The notes: generated by a model not told the origin, from the sequence alone. Shown: positions 51,799-60,759, counted from the first letter of the stretch. The stretch: 64,000 nucleotides of DNA from an uncultured Lentisphaeraceae bacterium (GCA_949282555.1 CASDPK010000007.1:23899-87898); one strand, 5' to 3'. Numbers and translations: made by a program.

Positions 51799-54552
51799 AT
51801 GCCTGAGCCCGTGCTTCATTTCCTTGGCCAAACGGCCGCCGCCCCGGAACTTGTGACGGGGTGGTGCCGTTCGCGTTGGCCGGAACGATTGCCACAGGGA
51901 ACGATTTTTTGCGTCCCCACATCGCTCTCATTGCGCCGTCTTCGGGACGCGCTCACGGAGGCTTATGGGGCCTTTCAAGGGGTGCGTTTCCTGATGCCTT
52001 CGGCATTGCCGACGCTGTTTGCCCCATCGCCGGTGACCCCGCCGGCGACCCCGGCAGAAATGCTTCGGGTGTGGGACGTGGTTTTTGACTGGTTGCGCGG
52101 GATGGATACCGAACACGCGGTGGCAAAGTGGCTTTTCCCTGGGCGCAGGGATTGGCTTGTGCGTCCCCGCGCGCGCTATGCAGTCGCCCGTCGCCTGATG
52201 GGGTTGCGCGCGTCGCTCGCCGAGTGTTGCCTTGATTTCGGAGCGGTTGCGGCACATCCGACGACGGCGGCCCTTGATGCACGGGAGCGTGGACGCTGGG
52301 CTGCGCTTGACGCATTGGAGTGCAAGGTACGTGAGGTCTTGAAGGAGTTCGGGTTGGAAGATCCTTCCGATCGTCAGCTTGCGGTGTTCCGTTCTCCTGT
52401 GCCCCAACCTCAGGAAACGGGGGCTGACTGGCGGTTGGTGATGGCCTGTGTGCCCGATTTCATGCCTGCACTCTGTGAATTGCTCCGCGCCGCGCCCGCG
52501 TGTGACATTCTCGTGCAGGCGGAACCCGAAAGGGCCAATCGATTCGATGCGTTCGGCTTGCCCCGACCCGAAGCTTGGGATGGTGTGTCGCTCCGGCTTC
52601 CGGATGAGGCCATTGTCTCGGCGGAGACGCCCTCCGACGAAGCCACGGCAATCGACAGTTGGTTGAATCGGTTTGGCTCGGTGGATCCCGCGGATCTTTG
52701 CCTTGGGGTGATGGATCGAGAGGTGATGCCGCCGCTGACGGCGCTCCTCGCGCGGCATGGCGTGGAAGTCTTTGCTCCGGAGCCAATCGCATTGGCCGAC
52801 CGCCCTCCCGCACGGGCCCTCCGGGCGTTGATGTCGTTGGCAACGGAGGGACGCTCGGAAGGGCTTCTCCCATTCATGTGCCAACCCGGGGTGCCGGAGG
52901 CCGCGGGGACGGATTATGCCACGTTGCGTGCCGCTTTTTCGGAACTTTGGGAAGAGCATCGGCCTCAGACACTCCAAGATGCCGCAGATTACGCCGGGGA
53001 CGGGCCGCTGAAAACGTTTGTGGAGCGGTGTTGTGCGTGGGTTTCGGCCTTTCGTGCGGACACCGTGGAGGGGACGCGCGCTTTCCTCACCGAGGTCTAC
53101 GGACGCGAAGTGGTGGATCCAATGCAGGACCCGCTCCACTTCGCGACGTTTGAGGCGCTCCATGACCTTTTGGCCGAATTGTCCGCGCTTCGTATCGGTC
53201 AAGGCAAGGTCTCGCCGGAGTTGCTGGGGGCACGGTTGACGGATGTGACGTTGCGCCCGGTCCGTGGGGATGCCGATTGTGCCTATGAGGGACGGATGGA
53301 GATCCTGTGGTCTTCGGCGCCCATTTTGATTTTGGCCGGTCTCAACGAAGGGCTCTTCCCCGACACGGCCTTTGAGGACGTGTTCTTGCCAAATGGATTC
53401 CGCCGTGCCTTGGGGTTGCGCAATGACCGCACCCGAACGGCGCGTGATGCCTATCTTTTGGAGACGGCGTGTGCGTTGCATTCGCCGGAGAAGACCCGTT
53501 TGCTCTGTGCGCGAAGCAATGTGCGCGGGGACTGGTTGAAGCCCTCGCGTTTGCTGTTCCGTTGCGAAGCGCAGGAACAGGCCAACCGTGCATGGCGATT
53601 GTTCGGAGAGCCGACTTCCAGAGTGTCGACCACCGAGATGACCTCAGGCTTGGCCTTCGAGCGGAACCCCGTGCTTTGGGGGACGCCTAAGCCTCTGACG
53701 GAAGTTTCGCCGTCTTCGCTCAAGTGCTTTTTGGCGTCTCCCTTGGAGTGGTGGCTGAGCAATGCGCTGGGGCTGTGTGAGACGGCGGAAACGCCGCCCG
53801 AAGGTGTTCCAGCCAATTTGTTTGGCTCCTTGTTGCATTCGGCGCTTCGTTGCTTGCGTCGGGCGCCCGGAAAGACGGCAGAGGAATTGACGCCTCTGCT
53901 TCTGGAAACGTTCGATCGGGCGTTTGCCGCGCGTTATGGTTCCGCGCCCGACGTGGAGTTGCTGGCGGTTCGGGAATCGGCTTATCATCGTCTTCGGGCA
54001 ATGGCCCGTTTGGAGGCCAATCTGCGTGCGGAGGGGTGGGAGACCCGCTATTCGGAGGAGGAGACGCAGGGCTGGTGCTATCCGTTGGTGGTGGATGGGC
54101 GCACCGTGAAGCTGGTTGGGCGGATTGATCGTGTGGACTATCGTCGGTCCACCAAGGTATGGCGCGTGATTGATTACAAGACCGGTGGAGCCGGCAAGAG
54201 TCCTAATGCGACGCACTATGTGAGCCGTCGAGGGAGCGATGAGATCACGTGGCTTGATTTCCAATTGCCGATCTATCGGCTCTTGCTTCGGCAGGCGCTG
54301 CGCCTTTCGCCGGAGGATCGGATTGAGCTGGCCTATATCACCCTTCCCGCCGAGGGACAGGCCGCCGTCATGACGTTTGATGATCCCGGAGAGGGGGAGC
54401 GTGGCACCGAGGCGGCACTGCGCGCCACCATTGCCCAAATGCTGACGGTTGGTGCGGCGCCTTTGCCGGCGGAGGTTGGGCCGTATGGAAATCCGCTGTT
54501 GGCTCAGTTGGTCGGGCCTACGGTTCCGAATGAGGCCGAGGCAGAGGGATGA
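51799..54552 (+). CDS. AddB/RecB-family PD-(D/E)XK nuclease-like protein
   Basis: A 917-residue protein shaped like AddB: an inactive helicase-like N-terminal part, a middle with LILAGLNEGLFPD (the AddB hallmark NEGxFP) and a C-terminal RecB-type nuclease with GRIDRVDY and VIDYKTG, whose Asp, Asp and Lys form the active site. Walker A is absent. The four Cys that hold the AddB iron-sulfur cluster also appear to be missing; the usual CP in the first position reads SP (ASPLEWWL). No addA is in the window. It follows hexokinase by 8 nt and ends at element copy 5. Confidence 0.75.
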   Translation: MPEPVLHFLGQTAAAPELVTGWCRSRWPERLPQGTIFCVPTSLSLRRLRDALTEAYGAFQGVRFLMPSALPTLFAPSPVTPPATPAEMLRVWDVVFDWLRGMDTEHAVAKWLFPGRRDWLVRPRARYAVARRLMGLRASLAECCLDFGAVAAHPTTAALDARERGRWAALDALECKVREVLKEFGLEDPSDRQLAVFRSPVPQPQETGADWRLVMACVPDFMPALCELLRAAPACDILVQAEPERANRFDAFGLPRPEAWDGVSLRLPDEAIVSAETPSDEATAIDSWLNRFGSVDPADLCLGVMDREVMPPLTALLARHGVEVFAPEPIALADRPPARALRALMSLATEGRSEGLLPFMCQPGVPEAAGTDYATLRAAFSELWEEHRPQTLQDAADYAGDGPLKTFVERCCAWVSAFRADTVEGTRAFLTEVYGREVVDPMQDPLHFATFEALHDLLAELSALRIGQGKVSPELLGARLTDVTLRPVRGDADCAYEGRMEILWSSAPILILAGLNEGLFPDTAFEDVFLPNGFRRALGLRNDRTRTARDAYLLETACALHSPEKTRLLCARSNVRGDWLKPSRLLFRCEAQEQANRAWRLFGEPTSRVSTTEMTSGLAFERNPVLWGTPKPLTEVSPSSLKCFLASPLEWWLSNALGLCETAETPPEGVPANLFGSLLHSALRCLRRAPGKTAEELTPLLLETFDRAFAARYGSAPDVELLAVRESAYHRLRAMARLEANLRAEGWETRYSEEETQGWCYPLVVDGRTVKLVGRIDRVDYRRSTKVWRVIDYKTGGAGKSPNATHYVSRRGSDEITWLDFQLPIYRLLLRQALRLSPEDRIELAYITLPAEGQAAVMTFDDPGEGERGTEAALRATIAQMLTVGAAPLPAEVGPYGNPLLAQLVGPTVPNEAEAEG

Positions 54553-54600
54553 TGAGCCGTGAACGTTCTGTCGTGTCGCATGGTGGCCTGCTTTGGGAGG

Positions 54601-54631
54601 CTCCGTATCCCGTGCCGAACTCCTCCGTATC
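54601..54631 (+). repeat. CTCCGTATC element, copy 5 (box 3 missing)
   Basis: CTCCGTATC at 54601 and again at 54623, the usual 22-nt pitch. The inverted box expected near 54641 is absent, so no hairpin can form. It begins 49 nt after the AddB-like stop, same orientation. A degenerate or alternative form of the family. Confidence 0.8.
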
Positions 54632-54696
54632 CCATTTGAATGTGCCCTGCGGCGTGTCGAGCCGCCGGGAAGATGCTCTTGCTTAGGAGACGACGA

Positions 54697-55695
54697 ATGT
54701 TGAATCTCTCCCCACAACAGGCCGATTGGCTGTTTGCCCTTCAACGTCCCTGGCCCTTGGTGGCACGGCCGCTTGCCGTGTTGGCGGAATCGTTGGGGAC
54801 ATCCGAAGACGCCTTGGCGGATTTTCTCGACACCCTCCGGGCGCAGGGCCTTGTGCGGCGTGTGGGCGGGGTCTTCGATGCGCGGCGATTGGGTTATCGC
54901 AGTTGCCTTTTTGGGGCCCGTGTCGGGGAAGGCGCGGCATTGGAAGCGGCCGCCGCGGAGGTTTGCGCGGTTCCTGGCGTGACCCATGCCTATGTGCGCG
55001 GTTGGCCGGAAGGGGTGACCTTGGGAGGTGTTTCGGCGGCGGACTATGCCGATTTCCCGAACCTTTGGTATACCCTTTCCGCGCGGGCGGATCGCTTTGA
55101 GGATGAGGCCGGCCGTTTGGCGCATTTGGGCGCGTGCCCTTTTCCGGCATTGACGCGCTACAAAATCGATGTGGTGTTTGATGCGCGGACGCGCGGGCGT
55201 GATGAACGCACGGAGTATGCGGCCCCCAGACGGCCTGCGCCCGTGTCACCTCCGGATGCGGAGGGTCAGGCCATTGTCCGAAGGTATCAGGACGACACGG
55301 AAGATCCGCGCGCGCCGTTTCGCCCGGAGGATCTTCCGCGTTTGCGAGCGTGGCAGGCGGATGGCACGTTGCGCCGTTTTGCGCTGTTGCTTCTTCATCG
55401 GGCCAGCGGGTTCACGGCCAATGGAATGTGCTGTTGGCGTGTGCCGGAGGCGGAGACGGATCGTTTTGGCCGTCGCCTCGCCTCCGATTCGGATGTGACG
55501 CATTGCTATGCGCGTCCATTTTCGGAGGCGTTCCCCTTCAACCTCTATGCGATGATCCACAAGACATCGTGGCAGGAGGGGTTTGACACCTTCCGACGGC
55601 TGACGCGGGCCGCCGAATTGCCGGAAGACGGCAAGGTGTTTTTCTCCACGCGAGAGTTCAAAAAAAGCAGTGTCCGTTTCTTTTTGGAGGATTGA
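54697..55695 (+). CDS. Two-module siroheme decarboxylase-like protein (AhbA/AhbB, NirDLGH family)
   Basis: A 332-residue protein made of two Lrp/AsnC-like modules. Each has a winged-helix part followed by an effector-like fold; the first carries RRVGGVFDARRLGYRSCLFGARV, PGVTHAYVRGW and FPNLWYTL, then YKIDVVFDAR; the second carries CCWRVPEAETDRFGRRLASDSDVTHCYARP and FPFNLYAMIHKT. These are motifs of siroheme decarboxylases, normally made as two separate chains AhbA and AhbB, which turn siroheme into didecarboxysiroheme in the alternative heme and d1-heme pathways. The start follows TAGGAG. No ahbC, ahbD or nir gene is seen nearby. Confidence 0.75.
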   Translation: MLNLSPQQADWLFALQRPWPLVARPLAVLAESLGTSEDALADFLDTLRAQGLVRRVGGVFDARRLGYRSCLFGARVGEGAALEAAAAEVCAVPGVTHAYVRGWPEGVTLGGVSAADYADFPNLWYTLSARADRFEDEAGRLAHLGACPFPALTRYKIDVVFDARTRGRDERTEYAAPRRPAPVSPPDAEGQAIVRRYQDDTEDPRAPFRPEDLPRLRAWQADGTLRRFALLLLHRASGFTANGMCCWRVPEAETDRFGRRLASDSDVTHCYARPFSEAFPFNLYAMIHKTSWQEGFDTFRRLTRAAELPEDGKVFFSTREFKKSSVRFFLED

Positions 55696-55698
55696 GTC

Positions 55699-56712
55699 AT
55701 GCGTTTTCCCCTTTTGCTTTCGGCCATTTTGGCGACGGTTGCGCTTTCCGCCGTCGAGGTGCGCAACCTTGATGAGGGGAGCCACCTCAGCGGCCCGAAA
55801 TTGCAGGCCAAAGACTTGGAAGGCAAGGTCATCGCGGTGGAAGAGTGGGGGTGGCAGTGCCCGCCCTGCAAGGCCAGTTTGCCGCATATGGCGGCTTTGG
55901 CAAAAGCGTTGGCAAAGGATGCGCGCGTGGTCTTCATCGGGGCGCATGTGCAGGCTCGGAGGGAGGACGAGATTCGGGGTTTGCTGAAGGCGAATGGATG
56001 TGATTATCCCGTATACCAAGGGTTCGGGGTGGTGGGCGCTCCCTATTCCTCCGGCATTCCGCACGCGTACGTGATTGACCATCGGGGAGAGACGGTATGG
56101 TCGGGCAATCCGTTGGCGGATCTTAAAGGTTTTCGGAAGGCGATCGAGACCGCCGCCAAAGCGGTGCCAAAACCGATTCCCGGATCTTTGGTGAACGGGA
56201 TGGAGCTGACGGCGTGCAAAGACATGGCCCGCCGCTTGGTCGCTGGCTATAACGTGGAGGGTGCGTTGCGGCAGTTGCAGGCGCGCATCGCCCGTGGAGG
56301 CACCATGGCGGAGGAAGCAAAGGCTATCATGGCCCGCTGCGAGGAATGGGCAGAGACGATGCGCGGAGAGATCGAGGCGAATCTCGAGTCCAAACCTTCC
56401 AAAGCGCTGGCGGCCGGTCAGCTTTACTTGAGGACGTTCCCCTCGCGTGCGGCGGATCTCCGGGCATCGCTGACGCAGGCGGCCAAAGACCCGTTGACCG
56501 CCCGTCTCGCCGCCTCTCGGCAGGCGTTGGAAAAGCTGCGGCAGGCCAATGCGGCCACGGCCAATGCCCGAAAGGCATTGCTGGGACGGGTGAACCTTCA
56601 ACTGCGGCAATTGGGGACGCTCGCGGTTGAGGCGGGGAATGAGGATTTCGCTGACGTGAAGGCACTGTGGGAGGCTTACGCGGCCGAATTGCGCTCCGAA
56701 AGCAAGGAATGA
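55699..56712 (+). CDS. Secreted thioredoxin-fold protein (TlpA-like)
   Basis: A 337-residue protein with a signal peptide (about 18 residues). The thioredoxin part, residues about 25-165, has WGWQCPPCKASLPHM, a CxxC redox site, and IPHAYVIDHRG, the cis-Pro loop. Such proteins reduce or relay disulfides in the periplasm, often for cytochrome c maturation. The remaining 170 residues are helical, with repeated Ala/Arg/Glu segments and no known domain. It follows the decarboxylase gene by 3 nt, which suggests a shared heme or redox context. Confidence 0.8.
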   Translation: MRFPLLLSAILATVALSAVEVRNLDEGSHLSGPKLQAKDLEGKVIAVEEWGWQCPPCKASLPHMAALAKALAKDARVVFIGAHVQARREDEIRGLLKANGCDYPVYQGFGVVGAPYSSGIPHAYVIDHRGETVWSGNPLADLKGFRKAIETAAKAVPKPIPGSLVNGMELTACKDMARRLVAGYNVEGALRQLQARIARGGTMAEEAKAIMARCEEWAETMRGEIEANLESKPSKALAAGQLYLRTFPSRAADLRASLTQAAKDPLTARLAASRQALEKLRQANAATANARKALLGRVNLQLRQLGTLAVEAGNEDFADVKALWEAYAAELRSESKE

Positions 56713-56754
56713 GGGCAACGGTTCAGTGATTGCCCGCGTCCGATAGTATGCAGC

Positions 56755-56835
56755 ATGGTCGGGCCCTTGGCGTTGTGCTTTGCCGATGCGTGTTTTTTTG
56801 GGATACTGGCGGTAGACGAAAGGAGCGCTATATGA
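56755..56835 (+). CDS. Possible short leader ORF overlapping ppiB
   Basis: ATG at 56755 starts a 26-codon frame whose stop TGA overlaps the ppiB start as ATGA. TAGTAT (56744-56749) just before it could be a -10. If translated it would couple ribosomes into ppiB, which also has its own AGGAG site. No homology is known; it may be chance. Confidence 0.25.
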   Translation: MVGPLALCFADACFFGILAVDERSAI

Positions 56836-57329
56836 CCACTGTGCAGATGAAGACGACGTTGGGGGATATCACGTTGGAACTTGACGAGACGGCCGCGCCG
56901 GAGACTGTCGCCAACTTCCTGAAATACGTTGATGAAGGGTTTTACGACGGAACGATTTTCCATCGCGTCATTTCGGGGTTCATGGTTCAGGGCGGTGGGT
57001 TCACGCCTGACATGACCCAGAAGGAGACGCGCGCCCCGATCCGCAATGAGGCGCACAACGGGTTGAAAAACGCGAAGTACGCCATCGCGATGGCGCGCAC
57101 GCCGGAGATTCACTCCGCGACGGCGCAGTTTTTCATCAACACCGCGGACAATGATTTCTTGGATTTCCGTGCCCCCAATCCTTCCGCCTATGGCTATGCC
57201 GTTTTCGGCAAGGTGACGGCAGGGTTTGACACGGTGGATGCCATAGAGCAGGTGCCCACGGGAATCGTTGGCTATTTCCAAGATGTGCCCCACACTCCGG
57301 TGGTCGTCGAATCCGTTAAGCGTGTTTGA
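56832..57329 (+). CDS. ppiB: Cyclophilin-type peptidyl-prolyl cis-trans isomerase
   Basis: A 165-residue cytosolic PpiB-like enzyme. FHRVISGFMVQGGGF has the catalytic Arg and the MxQGG signature, SATAQFFINTADNDFLDF the Gln-Phe pair and YAVFGKVTAGFDTVD the ending. No signal peptide. AAAGGAG precedes the start. Confidence 0.95.
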   Translation: MTTVQMKTTLGDITLELDETAAPETVANFLKYVDEGFYDGTIFHRVISGFMVQGGGFTPDMTQKETRAPIRNEAHNGLKNAKYAIAMARTPEIHSATAQFFINTADNDFLDFRAPNPSAYGYAVFGKVTAGFDTVDAIEQVPTGIVGYFQDVPHTPVVVESVKRV

Positions 57330-57332
57330 GCC

Positions 57333-58841
57333 ATGAGTAGTCGTATTCCTGCCGTTGTTCTGATGTTGTTGCTCGCCGGCTGTGCCGCCGTTGGGCCGGA
57401 TTATGAACGCCCCGAGGCGCCTAAGGCGGATACGGAGCTGTTTGTGGGGGATGGGGTCGAGGCGGACACCCTTGCCTATTGGTGGCGAGGGTTCCAAGAC
57501 CCGGTGTTGACGGAACTCGTTGAGCAAGGTCTCCGCTCGGCGCCCAGTGTTGAGGTCGCGTTGGCGCGGTTGCGTGCGGCAAGGGCCACACGCGAGGGCA
57601 CGGAGGCGGGCTTTTGGCCTCAATTCACCGCCGATGGCTCATACACATGGAGCCGCGGATGGGGTGGGGGTGACCGCACAAGCGGATGGGATAAGCGGAT
57701 TGGCGCTTCCGCCGATGCCCGTTGGGAGATTGACATCTTCGGTGGCGTTCGTCGGTCGGTCGAGAAGGCGGTGGCGGAAGAGGCCGCGTTGGCTTACACC
57801 TTGCAGGATGTCCGCGTTTCCCTTGCCGCGGAAATCGCCTCGGCTTACGTTGCCGTGCGGCGTTGCGCGGCGTTGGTGGATATCGCCGAAGAGAATCTGG
57901 CGCTCCAAGAGCGCAATGCGGAGATCGCGCAAAAGCGTTACGAAGTCGGGGATGTGACCCGGTACGACGTGGCCACCGCGCAAGCGCAGGTCGCCCGGAC
58001 GAAGGCGTCGATCCCGACGTTGAAGCAAGACCTCACGGCCGCACAGCTCGAATTGGATTGGCTCACCGGACAGGCCCCATATGCCACTCAGCCGAAAATG
58101 GCGGAGACTCAGGACACGATGTCGTTGCCGGATCTCGCCCCGAAGACCGTGCCCAATGACCTATTGCGCCGCCGTGCCGATATCCGTATCGCGGAAGAGA
58201 ATGTCCATGCGCAGACGGCCGCGATTGGTGTGGCCACCGCCGCACTCTATCCCACCTTCTCGCTTGGAGGAACGATCGGTATCTCCTCGCCGGATCTCTC
58301 CCCGTGGAGTTCCTACACCCGGAGTGTCAGTTTTGGGCCGTCCGTGGGGTGGAATATCTTTGGTTTTGGCACGTGGCGGAAACAGGTTGAATCCGCCAAG
58401 GCAACGCTCGAGGCAACAGTAGCTGAGTATCGCGACACGGTGCTTCAGGCTTACCAGGAGGCGGAAACGGCGTGGAATGCGTGCCTCCGGGAGGCCGAGC
58501 GGACGACGGCGTTGCAGGAGGCAGAGCGCAACACGGCTCGGGCGCTTTCCATCGCCGATACGCTCTACACCAATGGCGAGAAGGATATCGAGGATATGCT
58601 GACCCAGCAGGCCAACCTGCTCTCCGCCCAAGAGAATCTTGTCACGCACCGTGCCACGCTGTTCACAAATGCAATTACGCTTTACCGTGCGCTTGGTGGC
58701 GGTTGGTCGGATGAGGCGACGGCATCGGAGGCCGCCGATGAGGCCGACGACACGACGACATCGCTTCCTGCAGGAAAAGATGTTCCCAACGCCACAGACA
58801 CGAAGACTCTCGCTTCACAGTTGCAAGCGGCGGCCAAGTGA
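57333..58841 (+). CDS. Outer-membrane efflux lipoprotein (NodT/OprM-like, TolC family)
   Basis: A 502-residue protein with a lipoprotein signal ending LLLAGC (Cys17). AAVGPDYERPEAP is the standard N-terminus of the RND outer-membrane factor family. Two OEP repeats follow, with the VEVALARLRAARATREG and NLALQERNAEIAQKRYEVG helices and FSLGGTIGISS and FGPSVGWNIFGFGTWRKQVE strand regions. It forms the outer-membrane channel of tripartite pumps. No RND pump or membrane-fusion protein gene adjoins it; it is 3 nt after ppiB. The C-terminus has an acidic, Ala/Thr-rich tail. Confidence 0.93.
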   Translation: MSSRIPAVVLMLLLAGCAAVGPDYERPEAPKADTELFVGDGVEADTLAYWWRGFQDPVLTELVEQGLRSAPSVEVALARLRAARATREGTEAGFWPQFTADGSYTWSRGWGGGDRTSGWDKRIGASADARWEIDIFGGVRRSVEKAVAEEAALAYTLQDVRVSLAAEIASAYVAVRRCAALVDIAEENLALQERNAEIAQKRYEVGDVTRYDVATAQAQVARTKASIPTLKQDLTAAQLELDWLTGQAPYATQPKMAETQDTMSLPDLAPKTVPNDLLRRRADIRIAEENVHAQTAAIGVATAALYPTFSLGGTIGISSPDLSPWSSYTRSVSFGPSVGWNIFGFGTWRKQVESAKATLEATVAEYRDTVLQAYQEAETAWNACLREAERTTALQEAERNTARALSIADTLYTNGEKDIEDMLTQQANLLSAQENLVTHRATLFTNAITLYRALGGGWSDEATASEAADEADDTTTSLPAGKDVPNATDTKTLASQLQAAAK

Positions 58842-58842
58842 C

Positions 58843-58856
58843 GCCTCTTCGGAGGC
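58843..58856 (+). terminator. UUCG-tetraloop hairpin after the efflux lipoprotein gene
   Basis: GCCTC (58843-58847) pairs with GAGGC (58852-58856) around a TTCG loop closed by C-G, one of the most stable RNA hairpins. It starts 1 nt after the stop codon and lacks a U tract, so it may protect or pause the RNA rather than terminate alone. Confidence 0.45.
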
Positions 58857-58880
58857 TTGACGGTATGTTCTGCGCTGATC

Positions 58881-58889
58881 TGCTAGAAT
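58881..58889 (+). promoter_or_regulatory. Extended -10 promoter of the zinc-ribbon gene
   Basis: TG-C-TAGAAT at 58881-58889. A start near 58896 leaves about 20 nt of leader with the GGGAGG site before ATG 58917. Confidence 0.55.
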
Positions 58890-58916
58890 GGAAGCGTATC
58901 TTTTGGGAGGCGCAGA

Positions 58917-59168
58917 ATGCCCGTTTATGACTATCAAGCCAAGAATCCTGAGCAGGGATGCGACAAGTGCCGCACCCCGTTTGAGGTGATGAGGCGATTG
59001 GATGAGGTTCCTTTGGAGCACTGCCCGAATTGTGGCGCGGAGCTGGTGAAACTGATTGCGGCACCGGCGCTTGGGCGCAGTCGGTCGAAGTTGGATGATC
59101 GGGCGAAAGCGGCAGGATTCCACAAACTCAAGCGCGTGGATCAAGGCGCTTTTGAGAAGTTGTATTGA
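58917..59168 (+). CDS. FmdB-type zinc-ribbon protein
   Basis: An 83-residue protein starting MPVYDYQ, the standard opening of this family. CDKC and CPNC form a four-Cys zinc ribbon (residues about 15-18 and 41-44). The rest is basic. Members are small putative regulators found in many bacteria; exact role unknown. It overlaps a possible TTG start of the next gene. Confidence 0.85.
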   Translation: MPVYDYQAKNPEQGCDKCRTPFEVMRRLDEVPLEHCPNCGAELVKLIAAPALGRSRSKLDDRAKAAGFHKLKRVDQGAFEKLY

Positions 59169-59182
59169 GTGGGGTTGGCGCG

Positions 59183-60079
59183 ATGGAAGATGTGCTGACG
59201 TTGAATCGCCGTTTCGGGGCTCCCGGACGCATTGCTTTTCGAGAAGGGCCGGGAGGCGTTCCGATTGCGGCGCTTGTTGCCCCGCAGGGAACGTGCGAGG
59301 TGTCGTTGCTCGGAGGCCAAGTGCTCAGTTATCGTGTGCTTGGGTTCCAAGATGCATTGTGGCTGAGCCCATTGGCGGAGTTCGCCGAGGGAAAGGCAAT
59401 TCGTGGGGGAGTGCCGGTTTGTTGGCCGTGGTTTGGAAAGGCGCCGCAGGGATTTCCCGAAGGAACGCCTGCGCATGGTTTCGCGCGTAAGGCCTTTTGG
59501 CGTGTTGCCGGAAGTGAATATGGCGCACGTGACACGGCATTGACATTGGAGCTTACGGAGAAGGACGCCACGCACCCTGCATGGCCGCATCGTTACCGTC
59601 TCACGCTTACGGTGACCTTGGGGGATTGTTTGACGCTGGACTTGCAGACGCGCAACCTCGACGATCACCCATTTGTTTACGGAGAGGCCTTGCACACCTA
59701 TCTGCGCGTGGGGGATGCCCGCAAGGTGCAACTTTTTGGTGTACGTTCTGAACCGATTGCCTTCCCTGACGAGCAAACGCTTGATGAGGTAATCTCGTTG
59801 CCGGAGCCTGTTGCGGCGTTGCAAGATCCGGTGATGGGGCGTGTATTGGGGCTTGCGGCCGATGATGCGGCGGGTGTGGTGGTATGGCATCCTGTGTTGG
59901 AGCATTCATTCGCGGATGTTCCGCTGGAGGGACCACGCCGTTTTGTTTGCGTGGAACCGGCCAATCCACACCATATCGGCGGGGAGATTACGTTAGCTCC
60001 CGGCCGTGCCCACACGCTGACACTTCGCCTTCAGCCCACATTGATACAAGAATCGCCTTCTGAAAAGGTCACGCCATGA
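59183..60079 (+). CDS. D-hexose-6-phosphate mutarotase (YeaD-like aldose 1-epimerase)
   Basis: A 298-residue galactose-mutarotase-fold protein. EVSLLGGQVLSYRVLG, IRGGVPVCWPWFGK and AHGFARKAFWRV are motifs of the glucose-6-phosphate 1-epimerase group; YGEALHTYLRVGD and FVCVEPANPHHIGG carry the catalytic His/Glu region. It interconverts alpha and beta anomers of sugar phosphates. ATG 59183 is preferred; a TTG at 59165 overlapping the upstream stop is an alternative. It shares an ATGA overlap with deoC. Confidence 0.9.
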   Translation: MEDVLTLNRRFGAPGRIAFREGPGGVPIAALVAPQGTCEVSLLGGQVLSYRVLGFQDALWLSPLAEFAEGKAIRGGVPVCWPWFGKAPQGFPEGTPAHGFARKAFWRVAGSEYGARDTALTLELTEKDATHPAWPHRYRLTLTVTLGDCLTLDLQTRNLDDHPFVYGEALHTYLRVGDARKVQLFGVRSEPIAFPDEQTLDEVISLPEPVAALQDPVMGRVLGLAADDAAGVVVWHPVLEHSFADVPLEGPRRFVCVEPANPHHIGGEITLAPGRAHTLTLRLQPTLIQESPSEKVTP

Positions 60080-60759
60080 ATGCCAAGCCCTTTTTGAAAA
60101 CGCTGGATTACGCCATCTTGAAGCCCGAGGCTTCGATGGAAACGTTGTTGCATGCGGCGGAGCTTTGTCGGAAGCTTGGGGTCGGATGCCTCTGCGTAAA
60201 GAGTTGCGATGTGGCGTTCGCCGTTGACTGTCTGTCTGAGTCCGACACTCGGATCGCAGCGGTGGTGGGTTTCCCACATGGGAACACAGTGGGGACGCTC
60301 AAGGCCATGGAGGCTCAGCTTGCGGTGGCTCAAGGTGCGGAAGAAATTGATATGGTGATCAATGTTTCCGCGCTGAAGGATGGTGACACGGAGGGCGTGA
60401 CGGACGAGATCCATGCCGTGGTCACTGCGGTTTGGCCGCACGCCGTGAAGGTGATTTTGGAGACGGCTTTGCTGACGCCGGCGGAGATTCGCAAGGGCGT
60501 TGCCTGTGCGATCAAGGCTGGGGCGGCCTTTGTGAAGACTTCGACCGGGTTTGGCCCCGGAGGCGCGACACCGAAAGCTGTGCAAACGATGCTTGCCGCC
60601 GCCAAGGACAAAATCAAGGTGAAGGCATCCGGAGGGATTCGCACGCGCTCGGATGCCGAAGCTTATCTTGCGATGGGATGTGCCCGCCTTGGGGTGGGGG
60701 ACGTTCTGGGCTTGCTCACGGAAGCCGAACAGCGGCGCTTGTTTCAGACAGAGGATTGA
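60076..60759 (+). CDS. deoC: Deoxyribose-phosphate aldolase
   Basis: A 227-residue class I aldolase splitting 2-deoxyribose-5-phosphate into acetaldehyde and glyceraldehyde-3-phosphate. The Schiff-base Lys is in AAFVKTSTGF (about residue 155); EEIDMVINV and VKASGGIRT hold the other catalytic Asp and Lys. With deoA at the start of the window it gives a full deoxynucleoside salvage route except for phosphopentomutase. Confidence 0.95.
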   Translation: MNAKPFLKTLDYAILKPEASMETLLHAAELCRKLGVGCLCVKSCDVAFAVDCLSESDTRIAAVVGFPHGNTVGTLKAMEAQLAVAQGAEEIDMVINVSALKDGDTEGVTDEIHAVVTAVWPHAVKVILETALLTPAEIRKGVACAIKAGAAFVKTSTGFGPGGATPKAVQTMLAAAKDKIKVKASGGIRTRSDAEAYLAMGCARLGVGDVLGLLTEAEQRRLFQTED

